NCBI GenBank assembly: GCA_039934035.1
Contig: JBDTMZ010000072.1
Coordinates: 1 to 64,000 of the forward strand
From: Solibacter sp039934035
GTDB lineage: Bacteria > Acidobacteriota > Terriglobia > Bryobacterales > Bryobacteraceae
DNA length: 64,000 nt
Direction: 5' to 3'
Positions within the stretch are counted from its first letter, which is position 1. Each line of letters begins with the position of its first letter. The notes below the pieces were generated by a model. It was not told where the DNA came from and searched no databases. It saw nothing but the letters and a program-made list of their open reading frames with translations. Both the position numbers and the translations under genes were made by a program. Positions 15,900 through 25,385 of the stretch are shown here, piece by piece.

Positions 15900-16787
15900 A
15901 TGGCGATTAGCATCAGAGGAAATGAACTGGTTACCCTGCCTCAAGGTAGGATAGTCTGTCTTGATGTAGATCGATCGGCGTTGGGGTGGGCGTTCAGTAG
16001 TCCCCGAGACGCATTCTTTGCTTTTGCTGCACCTATCGTAGTCGACGATAGCAGCCCGATGCCCGCCAACCTCGGCAGTCGTCGCAGTCCGTGGCACGTA
16101 GGTTTTATCCAAAACGTCATTTCACGAACACTGAATGTGAGATACGACAACATGCCTCAAATCACGATAGCAGCGACGACACCCCACCTCGACTGTTTTT
16201 CTGGAAGTATTCCGTGGTACGGGAATAAGCCAAGCGTAAACTCTTTCTGGTTCCAAGGACCGGGAAAGCCTTGCCTATTCGACATCTCAATGGATGATTG
16301 GCCGAGATTTGCTGTCTACAATTTCTACGGAGGTGGAAGCTACCCCACAGCCAGAGGCAGTCAAATCCGGTTTGCCGAATGTACTACGCATTTTCGAACG
16401 TGGATCGCAGCAAGAGACGAAATGAGCCCGGCCAACCTTTCCACAAGTTATGTGCTTCTGCGAATGATCGACTTCGCGGTAAGAGTGACAACGACTTTGG
16501 ATTCCACTGGCTCAAATCCACTATTCAGAGATGAGTACACCGCGGCGAATTTTGCAGTAGGCCCGCGGAATCCAGGCTTCGCTGAATTATCCATTGACGT
16601 AGAATATGGTGCTTTGACGGGAGGTCAATTCAGACCAGGTACAATCGACTGGCGTTCACCCGAAGCCGGCATACGGCCAGTCGTCGTTCCGCCGCTTGCC
16701 AATGAGTCTAACGAGCAGTTGCATGCACTAAATCCCCAAGTTTGCCCGCTGTTTATAGAAGCGACCGCCGTGACCCGTTGCATCTAG
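15900..16787 (+). CDS. Orphan hypothetical protein, low GC
   Basis: This 295-residue open frame begins beside the broken end of the ISKra4 remnant. Its codon use is clearly less GC-biased than neighbouring genes, with many A/T third positions, which suggests transfer. The protein is rich in aromatic residues and Asn/Ser/Thr, lacks a signal peptide or membrane helix, and looks all-beta in places. Blocks such as WHVGFIQNVISRTLNVRYDN and PWYGNKPSVNSFWFQGPGKP might help remote searches. I recognise no family. The ATG at 15900 is a best guess; an in-frame ATG at 15888 is also possible. Confidence 0.5.
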   Translation: MAISIRGNELVTLPQGRIVCLDVDRSALGWAFSSPRDAFFAFAAPIVVDDSSPMPANLGSRRSPWHVGFIQNVISRTLNVRYDNMPQITIAATTPHLDCFSGSIPWYGNKPSVNSFWFQGPGKPCLFDISMDDWPRFAVYNFYGGGSYPTARGSQIRFAECTTHFRTWIAARDEMSPANLSTSYVLLRMIDFAVRVTTTLDSTGSNPLFRDEYTAANFAVGPRNPGFAELSIDVEYGALTGGQFRPGTIDWRSPEAGIRPVVVPPLANESNEQLHALNPQVCPLFIEATAVTRCI

Positions 16788-17026
16788 CAACTGCTTGGCG
16801 AATCAACCATAACTGGAGCGGCTCGAGAACATAATCCGTTCTGCTCGAAAAGTTCCGGTTTTCCTGCTCGCTGGGAGATTATGCGGTCCCGCAGGTGTTG
16901 CTGACCGAGCGCGGCTCCCCCCTATCGCGTAGTAGCCTGCATGCGCAAGCGATATGATCGCTGCGCGACTGCCACTCTTGGGCGGCCATGCCTGGGGGCC
17001 GCCGCCGGAATAGATGTTGAGGAGGC

Positions 17027-17103
17027 AGTCGCCCGGTCCCAGCCCCTGTTGTATGGCTCCGTATAGATCCGGAGTCCGAAATCTTCCGCATTCTCGGTAG
17101 CGC
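17027..17103 (-). pseudogene. Second ISKra4 transposase fragment (77 bp)
   Basis: This stretch repeats 15763-15840 in the same orientation with two substitutions and one single-base deletion. The deletion restores the frame ENAEDFG, so this copy keeps the ancestral phase that the longer copy lost. It is flanked by unrelated sequence on the left and by a dehydrogenase fragment on the right. The interval 16788-17026 holds no recognisable gene. Confidence 0.8.
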
Positions 17104-17163
17104 TCCAAGTCCGCCAGGAGCTTGAGACGAGTTGTTCAAAGCGGCGGAATTCAGCGATCTCGT

Positions 17164-17421
17164 GCTGGGCCGCGCGCTCACCAGAAACAGACCGGTCTTC
17201 GGGTCGAAACTGGGGGAGCGGTAGTTGGTCAGTCCACCCTCGTCCGGAGCGACCAGGCGGCCATCCGAGGCCGGATCTTTGGCCGGATTGGGAATCGGCT
17301 GGCCCTTCTTGTCGACGCCGAGCGACCAGTTCACCGGACCGAACGGCTTGCTCACCAGACCCTCGCCGGTCTCGCGATCGAGCACGAAGAAGTAGCCGTT
17401 GCGCGAAGCCTGCATCAGCAA
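17164..17421 (-). pseudogene. Inverted fragment of the PQQ dehydrogenase gene
   Basis: The 258 bp match 19535-19792 of the downstream PQQ dehydrogenase gene, in reverse orientation and at very high identity. The encoded peptide runs from LLMQASRNGYFFVLD to FLVSARPS. It abuts a forward-oriented fragment of the same gene at 17422/17423, so the two pieces point away from each other's original order. Not expressed as a full protein. Confidence 0.88.
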
Positions 17422-17422
17422 C

Positions 17423-17523
17423 CGCACCAGCGATGGCAAGACGCTGTGGCACGCCATGCAGGGCCAGAGCATGCAGAGTTCGCCGATCGGCTACGAGCTC
17501 GACGGCCGCCAGTATGCGATCAC
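17423..17523 (+). pseudogene. Forward fragment of the PQQ dehydrogenase gene
   Basis: About 100 bp match 20012-20110 near the 3' end of the dehydrogenase gene (peptide RTSDGKTLWHAMQG onward). Similarity fades after the codons for DGRQY. Beyond it, 17525-17572 weakly resembles 15131-15178, another decayed repeat. From 17640 to 17816 only the promoter region of the cytochrome gene is expected. Confidence 0.8.
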
Positions 17524-17816
17524 TCGCGCCGGAGAACCGCGGCCCACCCTGTGCCGGATGGAACTGCTGGTAGCAGCCGCGCGCCAAGCGAACTCCGCTT
17601 GCCTGGCTTGGCAATGACCGCGGCATATATAACCCTCTAGCGATTCCTCCCGCCTTGGCCCATAAGCCTGATTTCAGAAATTGGAAGCTTGATTTCCAGT
17701 GCCGTCCCTGCTCCGATAAGCGCAATTTACGTGCAAATCGATACCCCGAGCACGTTGGCGAAGAGGGGGCGGATTCTAGTATGCTGTAGGCACCAACTCA
17801 GAGGAGCCGCTCAGGC

Positions 17817-18608
17817 ATGAATTTACTTCCATCTATTTCCCGTTTATGCACCGGTGTGCTGATCACTGGGGCGCTGGCCTTTGCACAGGCGCCCAAGCCA
17901 GCCGCAACGTCTGCGACACCGGCCAAAACCTATCCACCCGAACTCGTCACCGCGGGTGAAACCACCTTCGTCCAGCACTGCGCGTTTTGTCACGGACGCG
18001 ACACCGCGGGCGGCGAGGCGGGCCCCGATTTGACCCGCTCCAAACTGGTAGCCGACGACATCGATGGCAATCAGCTCGGACCCATCGTTCGCAACGGCAA
18101 GGATGCCATGCCGAAGTTCACCGTCTCCGACCAGGAGCTCATGGGGCTGACGGCGTTCATCCACACGCGCAAAGCCATTGCCGAATCGCAGAAGGGCGGG
18201 CGTCGCGGCGTCGATGTCGCCGACCTCCAAACCGGCGATCTCGAAAAGGGCAAGACCTACTTCAACGGCGCGGGCAAATGCGCCTCCTGCCATTCTCCCA
18301 CCGGCGATCTCGCCGGCGTCGCGAACCGCAATCAGGGCCTGCGCCTGTTCCAGCGCCTCATGAATCCGCGTAGCACCAAGGTGAAAATGACGGTCACGGC
18401 CGGCAATCAGACCCTGACCGGCATCAAGGCCTACCAGGATGAATTCACCGTCGCGCTGCGCGATAGCGAAGGCAGATATCACTCCTGGCCCACCTCCAAA
18501 GTAAAGTTCACCGTGGAAGATCCTGCCCAGGCGCACGTCGACCTGCTCTCGAAGTATACCGATGACGACATCCACAACGTCATCAAATATCTGATGAGCC
18601 TCAAATAA
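17817..18608 (+). CDS. Di-heme c-type cytochrome, secreted
   Basis: The 263-residue protein has a signal peptide (about 1-23), then two class I heme sites: CAFCH (55-59) and CASCH (155-159). Between them lies a cytochrome c domain with GNQLGPIVRNGKDAMPKF, where Met could be the distal ligand. A C-terminal domain (about 180-250) is beta-rich. It lies 11 nt upstream of a PQQ dehydrogenase gene, and c-type cytochromes are the usual electron acceptors of such enzymes, so that role is inferred. AGGAG upstream supports the start. Confidence 0.88.
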   Translation: MNLLPSISRLCTGVLITGALAFAQAPKPAATSATPAKTYPPELVTAGETTFVQHCAFCHGRDTAGGEAGPDLTRSKLVADDIDGNQLGPIVRNGKDAMPKFTVSDQELMGLTAFIHTRKAIAESQKGGRRGVDVADLQTGDLEKGKTYFNGAGKCASCHSPTGDLAGVANRNQGLRLFQRLMNPRSTKVKMTVTAGNQTLTGIKAYQDEFTVALRDSEGRYHSWPTSKVKFTVEDPAQAHVDLLSKYTDDDIHNVIKYLMSLK

Positions 18609-18619
18609 GAGCCAAGCTG

Positions 18620-20158
18620 ATGAACACCAAATATTTCCTGGCCCTTGGGGCCCTCACCCTCGTCGCACAAGCGGCCTTCGCGCAAGGCACGACCCAGGCC
18701 ATTCTGGCCAAGCCGCCGAAGGATTCCTGGCCGTCTTATCACGGAGATTACACCGGACAGCGCCACAGTGCGCTCACCCAGATCACCCCGCAGAACGTCA
18801 AGAATCTGACGCTCGCCTGGGCCTATCAGAGCGGTGCGAATGCCCAGATCAAGGCGTCGCCGCTGCTGGTCGATGGCGTGATCTACTTCTCCACGCCCGA
18901 CAACGTGTATGCGGTGGACGCACGCAACGGCCGCCAGATCTGGCACTATACCTATCCGGCGAACAAAGGCTTCCACATTGGTTCGCGCGGCGTCTCGATG
19001 TATGGCGACTGGCTATACTTCATGACGCCCGATTCGTATCTCATCTGCCTCAATGCAAAAGATGGCACCGTGCGCTGGAAGGTGCAGGTGGCCGACGCGG
19101 CGAAGGGCTACTGGACCACCATGTCGCCGCTCATCATCCGCAATCACGTGCTGGTCGGCGTCTCGGGCGATTTCGATAACCTGACCGGCTTCGTTCGCTC
19201 GGTCGATCCCGAGAACGGCAAAACGCAGTGGAAGTGGGACAGCACGCCTCCCGCCGGCACCCCGAATACCACCACCGGCGGCATGACTTGGATGACTGGC
19301 ACTTACGATCCGGAGACCGACACCGTCTTCTGGGGGACTGGCAATCCCACCCCCGTGCTCAATGGCGCGTCCCGCCCCGGCAACAATCCCGACACCTGCA
19401 GCATCGTGGCGCTCGACCCCAATACCGGCACGAAAAAATGGGCCTTCCAGGCGTCGCCCCACGACACCCACGATTGGGATGCGGTGGAGATCCCGGTGCT
19501 CGCCAACATGGAATTCGGCGGCAGGCAGCGCAAGTTGCTGATGCAGGCTTCGCGCAACGGCTACTTCTTCGTGCTCGATCGCGAGACCGGCGAGGGTCTG
19601 GTGAGCAAGCCGTTCGGTCCGGTGAACTGGTCGCTCGGCGTCGACAAGAAGGGCCAGCCGATTCCCAATCCGGCCAAAGATCCGGCCTCGGATGGCCGCC
19701 TGATCGCTCCGGACGAAGGCGGACTGACCAACTACCGCTCCCCCAGTTTCGACCCGAAGACCGGTCTGTTCCTGGTGAGCGCGCGGCCCAGCTATGGCAT
19801 CTATTTCAATAAGCCCGCGGATGGCGCGTTTGGGTGGGCCGGTGCCGATTACGGCGTCTGGAGCAAAGGCGAAATCCAGGCCATCGATTACAAGACAGGC
19901 AACGCGAAGTGGGTGCACGATCTCGGGGGCAACGGCTCCGGAGCGGGCATCCTGACCACGGAATCCGGCCTGGCCTTCACGGGCGATGGACAGGGCAACG
20001 TGATGGCGCTGCGCACCAGCGATGGCAAGACGCTGTGGCACGCCATGCAGGGCCAGAGCATGCAGAGTTCGCCCATCACCTACGAACTCGACGGCCGCCA
20101 GTATTTGATTACCAGCGGTGGAGGCGTCATGTTCGCCTGGGCACTGCCGGAAGACTAG
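18620..20158 (+). CDS. PQQ-dependent alcohol dehydrogenase, lanthanide-type DxD motif
   Basis: This 512-residue quinoprotein oxidises an alcohol or similar substrate in the periplasm. It has a signal peptide (1-21) and repeated tryptophan-docking motifs of the beta-propeller (AVDARNGRQIW, SVDPENGKTQWKW, ALDPNTGTKKW, AIDYKTGNAKW, ALRTSDGKTLW). At SPHDTHDWDAVE the catalytic Asp is followed two residues later by another Asp (D285-W-D287). In XoxF-type enzymes that second Asp coordinates a lanthanide, whereas calcium MxaF enzymes have Ala there. Metal use is inferred by analogy. Fragments of this gene occur rearranged at 17164-17523. Confidence 0.9.
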   Translation: MNTKYFLALGALTLVAQAAFAQGTTQAILAKPPKDSWPSYHGDYTGQRHSALTQITPQNVKNLTLAWAYQSGANAQIKASPLLVDGVIYFSTPDNVYAVDARNGRQIWHYTYPANKGFHIGSRGVSMYGDWLYFMTPDSYLICLNAKDGTVRWKVQVADAAKGYWTTMSPLIIRNHVLVGVSGDFDNLTGFVRSVDPENGKTQWKWDSTPPAGTPNTTTGGMTWMTGTYDPETDTVFWGTGNPTPVLNGASRPGNNPDTCSIVALDPNTGTKKWAFQASPHDTHDWDAVEIPVLANMEFGGRQRKLLMQASRNGYFFVLDRETGEGLVSKPFGPVNWSLGVDKKGQPIPNPAKDPASDGRLIAPDEGGLTNYRSPSFDPKTGLFLVSARPSYGIYFNKPADGAFGWAGADYGVWSKGEIQAIDYKTGNAKWVHDLGGNGSGAGILTTESGLAFTGDGQGNVMALRTSDGKTLWHAMQGQSMQSSPITYELDGRQYLITSGGGVMFAWALPED

Positions 20159-20371
20159 CCCGTCCCGCAAGCCCCATCAGTCGCCCTACGTGGACGAGTG
20201 CGCGGCCGTACCGGCTCGCACTCCTTCCACGAGGTGTGGCGGTGGACCGCGTTCCTCTCCGTCATGAAATAGCAACGCGCATCACCGCGCTTTCCCCCCA
20301 TCAAAACACTGCCTGCTCCTCGCGTGGAGTGATATGTTGGAGTGTCATTTCACGTACAAGGGCGAATCCAG

Positions 20372-21856
20372 ATGGGTAACTACGTCGGTGCAATCGACCA
20401 GGGCACTACCAGTACGCGCTTCATCGTCTTCGATCAGACGGGCCGTATTGTCTCCGTAGCGCAAAAGGAACACGAGCAGATTTTCTCCCAGCCGGGATGG
20501 GTGGAGCACGACGCCAACGAGATCTGGCGGCGTACCTGCGAGGTGATGACTTCGGCGCTGGAGACGCGCGGGCTCACGGGCCGCGACCTGGCCGCGATCG
20601 GCATCACCAATCAGCGCGAGACCGCGGTGGTGTGGGACCGCCATACGGGCATTCCCGTCTACAACGCGGTGGTCTGGCAGGACACGCGCACTGCCGACGC
20701 GGTGGCGGAACTCACACGCCATGGCGGCAGCGATCGCTTTCGCGCCAAGACCGGCCTGCCGCTGGCCACCTACTTCAGTGCGCTCAAAATCCGCTGGATT
20801 CTGGACAACGTGCCGGGGGCGCGCGCCCGCGCCGAATCGGGCGACCTCATCTTCGGCAACATCGACACCTTCCTGCTGTGGAATCTCACCGGCGGCTTGC
20901 ATCTCACTGATGTCACCAACGCCAGCCGCACGCAGTTGATGAACCTGGCGACACTCGATTGGGACAACGAGTTGCTCGAAGCCTTCCGCATTCCGCGCGC
21001 CATTCTGCCGCGCATCGTTTCGAGCAGCCAGGTGTATGGCGAGGCGACGCTGGAGTGCGTGAAAGGGGTTCCCGTCGCCGGCATTCTGGGCGATCAGCAG
21101 GCCGCACTCGTAGGCCAAACCTGCTTCCACCCCGGCGAGGCCAAAAATACCTACGGCACCGGCTGCTTTCTGCTGATGAACACCGGGACCAGTCCGGTGC
21201 CCTCGCAATACGGCATGCTCACCACTGTGGCGTACCAGCTCGGCGAGCAGCCCGCCGTGTATGCGCTGGAAGGCAGTGTCGCCATCACCGGCGCGCTCGT
21301 GCAGTGGGTGCGCGACAACTTCGGCCTGATCGAGAAGAGCAGCGATATCGAAGCGCTGGCGCGCACCGTGAAGGATAACGGCGGCGTCTATTTCGTGCCG
21401 GCCTTCAGCGGCCTGTACGCGCCCTATTGGAAGGACAATGCGCGCGGCGTCATCGCCGGCCTCACGCGCTACACGAATAAGGGCCACCTGGCGCGCGCGG
21501 TGCTGGAGGCTACGGCGCTGCAGACCCGCGAAGTGGTGGAGGCCATGGAGAAGGATTCGGGCATCGCGCTCGATGTACTGCGTACCGACGGCGGCATGGT
21601 GGTCAACGACCTGTTGATGCAGTTCCAGGCCGACATTCTGGATCGCCCGGTAGTGCGTCCTGCCGTGCAGGAAACCACGGCGCTCGGCGCGGCCTACGCC
21701 GCTGGACTGGCCGTCGGTTTCTTCACCGGCCTTGACGATCTGCGCTCCCGCTGGAGCGTCGATCACACCTGGAAGCCGCAAATGGAATCGGCGCGCCGCC
21801 AGGAGCTCTACGCGTTCTGGAAGAAGGCAGTGACGCGGTCGTTCGACTGGCTCTAG
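20372..21856 (+). CDS. glpK: Glycerol kinase
   Basis: The 494-residue FGGY-family kinase phosphorylates glycerol to glycerol 3-phosphate. Motifs are the N-terminal AIDQGTTSTRFIVFD, GITNQRET, VVWQDTRTAD, GILGDQQAALVGQ, and YGTGCFLLMNTG for the adenine pocket. Length agrees with E. coli GlpK (502). The ATG at 20372 fits homologues better than the in-frame GTG at 20342. glpF follows after 11 nt; no glpD is in the window. The 213-nt gap before it shows no other gene. Confidence 0.95.
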   Translation: MGNYVGAIDQGTTSTRFIVFDQTGRIVSVAQKEHEQIFSQPGWVEHDANEIWRRTCEVMTSALETRGLTGRDLAAIGITNQRETAVVWDRHTGIPVYNAVVWQDTRTADAVAELTRHGGSDRFRAKTGLPLATYFSALKIRWILDNVPGARARAESGDLIFGNIDTFLLWNLTGGLHLTDVTNASRTQLMNLATLDWDNELLEAFRIPRAILPRIVSSSQVYGEATLECVKGVPVAGILGDQQAALVGQTCFHPGEAKNTYGTGCFLLMNTGTSPVPSQYGMLTTVAYQLGEQPAVYALEGSVAITGALVQWVRDNFGLIEKSSDIEALARTVKDNGGVYFVPAFSGLYAPYWKDNARGVIAGLTRYTNKGHLARAVLEATALQTREVVEAMEKDSGIALDVLRTDGGMVVNDLLMQFQADILDRPVVRPAVQETTALGAAYAAGLAVGFFTGLDDLRSRWSVDHTWKPQMESARRQELYAFWKKAVTRSFDWL

Positions 21857-21867
21857 GCGAAGAACTT

Positions 21868-22590
<723 letters not shown>

Positions 22591-22652
22591 CAGGCGGCCG
22601 TCGGACACGCCGTTCGTGACTCTAGTGGTATAGAATGCGAGAGGCGAATTTT

Positions 22653-23540
22653 ATGATGAAGGCACGCAACGTACTCCTGATTGGGGCTGCTCTGTGGCTC
22701 GGGCAAACGGCATTCGCGGCATCGCCGATGAAGGCTCTGATCATCGACGGCCAGAACAACCACGACTGGAAGAAAACCACTCCCGTCTTGAAAAAACTTC
22801 TCGAAGATACCAAGTTGTTCGAGGTGGACGTGGTCACCGCGCCGCCGCTGGGCGGTGATTTCAGCGAGTTCAAACCGGTGTTCGGCAACTACAAACTTGT
22901 GGTGGGCAATTACAACGAGTATCCGCGCGGCGATAAGTGGCCGGGGGCGGTACAGTCCGCGTTCGAACAGTACATGATCAACGGCGGAGCGTTCGTGTCG
23001 TACCACGCGGCGGACAATGCGTTTCCGGAATGGAAGGCCTACAACCTGATGATCGGCATCGGCGGCTGGCTGGCGCGTAGTGAAAAATCGGGCCCCTACT
23101 GGTATTTCCAGGATGGCAAACTGGTGAGCGATCCCACCCCGGGGACGGCCGGCAATCACGGCGCGCGAACCCCGTTTCTGGTGGTCACCCGCGATACCAA
23201 ACACCCGATTACCAAAGGCCTCCCGGCGCAGTGGATGCACGCGATCGACGAGTTGTACTCCAAGATGCGCGGCCCTGGCGAGAACATGAATGTGCTGGCC
23301 ACCGCGTGGAGCGATCCGGCCAACAGGGGCACCGGCCACGACGAGCCGATGCTGATGGCGCTCACCTATGGCAAAGGCCGCATCTTCCACACCACGCTCG
23401 GCCATGACCTTGAAGCTATGAAGTGCGTCGGCTTTATCGTGACTCTGCAGCGCGGAGCGGAATGGGCCGCCACCGGCAAAGTGACGCAGAAAGTGCCCGC
23501 CGATTTCCCGACCGCGACCAAAGCCAGCTCGCGCGATTAG
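22653..23540 (+). CDS. ThuA-domain protein, secreted
   Basis: The 295-residue protein has a signal peptide (about 1-22) and a ThuA-like, glutamine-amidotransferase-fold domain. Landmarks are ALIIDGQNNHDW, FVSYHAADNAFPEW (about 118-131), HPITKGLP and GKGRIFHTTLGHD near the end. ThuA proteins are linked to sugar utilisation, but the reaction is not settled. The start at 22653 is used because AGAGG lies upstream and the signal peptide begins there. A strong terminator follows. Confidence 0.85.
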   Translation: MMKARNVLLIGAALWLGQTAFAASPMKALIIDGQNNHDWKKTTPVLKKLLEDTKLFEVDVVTAPPLGGDFSEFKPVFGNYKLVVGNYNEYPRGDKWPGAVQSAFEQYMINGGAFVSYHAADNAFPEWKAYNLMIGIGGWLARSEKSGPYWYFQDGKLVSDPTPGTAGNHGARTPFLVVTRDTKHPITKGLPAQWMHAIDELYSKMRGPGENMNVLATAWSDPANRGTGHDEPMLMALTYGKGRIFHTTLGHDLEAMKCVGFIVTLQRGAEWAATGKVTQKVPADFPTATKASSRD

Positions 23541-23580
23541 ATGAGTGGGCCAAGCGTATCGGCCCACCTGGAACGCAAGA

Positions 23581-23618
23581 CGCGGAGTGTCCCGTCACGG
23601 GGTGCTCCGCGTTTTTTT
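23581..23618 (+). terminator. Rho-independent terminator
   Basis: CGCGGAG (23581-23587) pairs with CTCCGCG (23605-23611), with an inner CCCG/CGGG stem. The stem is followed directly by seven T residues (23612-23618). Confidence 0.88.
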
Positions 23619-23657
23619 GTCTTAGGGGTTTGGAGGCTGCTGGCCCGGCGGGTCATA

Positions 23658-23984
23658 ATGAAGGGAATCGTGAACCCAACTCTCCATCTCGGTGCGATCG
23701 AAATGGACGCCGCGAAACTGACGGAAGTCTGCCGCCGCTATGGAGTGAAAGAGCTCGCTCTGTTCGGATCGGCAGCGCGCAATGAGATGCGCACGGAGAG
23801 CGATCTCGATCTTCTTGTTGAATTTGTGACAGGCGAGCGCGTGGGCGTGATTCGATTCGAGTCGCTGGTCGAGGAACTGCAAGGCCTCGCCGGACGAAAA
23901 GTGGATCTGGTGACCAAGCGCGGGTTGAAGCCCTGGGTGCGTTCAGAAGTACTGAGGGACGCCCGGGTCATCTATGAGGCATGA
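23658..23984 (+). CDS. mntA: MntA-type nucleotidyltransferase antitoxin
   Basis: The 108-residue minimal nucleotidyltransferase has the signature GS-x10-DxD: G37-S38 and D49-L-D51. In the MntA-HepT systems this enzyme adds AMP residues to a tyrosine of the HEPN toxin and so neutralises it. The next gene encodes that HEPN protein and overlaps by 11 nt, the usual order and coupling. The start is uncertain: ATG at 23658 or at 23703. Confidence 0.87.
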   Translation: MKGIVNPTLHLGAIEMDAAKLTEVCRRYGVKELALFGSAARNEMRTESDLDLLVEFVTGERVGVIRFESLVEELQGLAGRKVDLVTKRGLKPWVRSEVLRDARVIYEA

Positions 23985-24330
23985 ATCCGCATTCCTCAAG
24001 GACATAGTCTCGGCTTGTCGCAAAATCGAAGCCATCGTAGCCACTACCAATGAGGCGTCGTTCCTTGCCGATGAGATCCTGCCAGCGGCCGTGTTGCATC
24101 ACCTGGCCGTGATCGGCGAAGCCATCAGCCGGTTGTCTCCGGAGTTGCGGTCTCGCCATCCCGAGGTGCCTTGGCACCAGATCGTCGCGGTGAGACACAG
24201 AGTCGTCCATGCGTACTTTGACCTGGACTGGCAGATCCTCTGGGACACGGCGGAGGAGGAAATCGCTCCGTTACGCTGCCAGGTGCTCGATATCCTCCAA
24301 CGTGAGTTTTCGCCATCGGACCTGAGCTAA
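23974..24330 (+). CDS. hepT: HepT-type HEPN ribonuclease toxin
   Basis: This 118-residue helical HEPN protein has the catalytic R-x4-H-x-Y motif at R74, H79 and Y81 (RHRVVHAY). HepT toxins cut RNA or tRNA, and Tyr of this motif is the residue AMPylated by MntA. All key residues are intact, so the pair should be active. The gene overlaps mntA by 11 nt. Confidence 0.9.
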   Translation: MRHESAFLKDIVSACRKIEAIVATTNEASFLADEILPAAVLHHLAVIGEAISRLSPELRSRHPEVPWHQIVAVRHRVVHAYFDLDWQILWDTAEEEIAPLRCQVLDILQREFSPSDLS

Positions 24331-24342
24331 CCTAGTTAGTTC

Positions 24343-25380
24343 ATGCCAACCGTACCCGTAGACCAACTCACTCAATTCGTCGAAGCCATTCTGGAGGGCG
24401 CAGGCGTGCCGCGTCACAAGGCAGTGGTCACAGCCGCCTGCCTGATCTCGGCCAACCTCCGCGGAGTGGACTCCCACGGCATTCAACTGCTCCCCTACTA
24501 CATCGATCAATTAGTGACCAGGGAAATGGATCCCCTGGCCGACGGGCACGTGATTTCCGAATCCGGCAGTTGCCTCCATTTCGACGGTGAAAACGGACTC
24601 GGACAATGGGTCGCCGAGAAGTGCTGCGAACATGCCGTGCGCCTCGCTCGCCAGACCGGACTGGCCCTGGTTGTGTCCCGCGAGTCCAACCACTTCGGCG
24701 CCGCCGCCTGGTGGGCGCAGAAAATGCGCGCCGCCGGCATGATCGGCATCGTCATGTGCAATGCCTCGCCCATCGTTCCTCCATGGCAGGGTAAGGAAGG
24801 TCGCCTGGGCACCAATCCCATCTGCATGTCCGTGCCCGGACCGTGGCTGCTCGACATGGCCACCACCACGGTCGCCGCGGGCAAGGTGTTCAAAGCCTTC
24901 ATCAACGGGCAGCCCGAAATTCCCGCGGGCTGGGCCTTCGATTCCGAGGGGCGGCCCACCACCGATACCCAAGCGGCCTACCAGGGCATGCTGCACCCGC
25001 TCGGCGGCTACAAAGGCAGCGGCCTCGCCATGATGGTGGAAATCCTCTGCTCCGTGCTCTCAGGCGGCGCCATGTCCACCGAACTCGGCGCCATCCGCTT
25101 CCGCGGCAAGCCAGTGCGCAATAGCCAGGTCTTCATGGCGATCGACGTCACGCGCTTCATGCCGCTCGACGAGTTTACCGCCCGCGTGGAGAAGCTCGTG
25201 CACCTGATGAAAGCCACTCCCGCGGCCCCCGGCTACGAAGAGGTGCTGGTGGCCGGCGATCCCGAATGGCGCATGGAGGCAGAACGGCGGCGCAGCGGAA
25301 TTCCCATCGCTGAAGGCAATTGGGACGGGCTGCTGAAAGCAGCGGAGCGAGTCGGCGTTCCCGCGTTGCCGTTACAATAG
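24343..25380 (+). CDS. Ldh-family malate/L-lactate-type dehydrogenase
   Basis: This 345-residue NAD(P)-dependent oxidoreductase belongs to the family of plant-type malate/sulfolactate/ureidoglycolate dehydrogenases, which is unrelated to classical Rossmann LDH. Motifs seen are ANLRGVDSHGIQLLPYYI with the catalytic His (about 40-57), ESNHFGAAAWWA, GTNPICMSVPG, DMATTTVAAGKV and GGYKGSGLAMMVE. The exact substrate is unknown. Its 3' end overlaps or abuts lipA, which starts 5 nt after its stop if the GTG is correct. Confidence 0.85.
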   Translation: MPTVPVDQLTQFVEAILEGAGVPRHKAVVTAACLISANLRGVDSHGIQLLPYYIDQLVTREMDPLADGHVISESGSCLHFDGENGLGQWVAEKCCEHAVRLARQTGLALVVSRESNHFGAAAWWAQKMRAAGMIGIVMCNASPIVPPWQGKEGRLGTNPICMSVPGPWLLDMATTTVAAGKVFKAFINGQPEIPAGWAFDSEGRPTTDTQAAYQGMLHPLGGYKGSGLAMMVEILCSVLSGGAMSTELGAIRFRGKPVRNSQVFMAIDVTRFMPLDEFTARVEKLVHLMKATPAAPGYEEVLVAGDPEWRMEAERRRSGIPIAEGNWDGLLKAAERVGVPALPLQ

Positions 25381-25385
25381 AAGCA

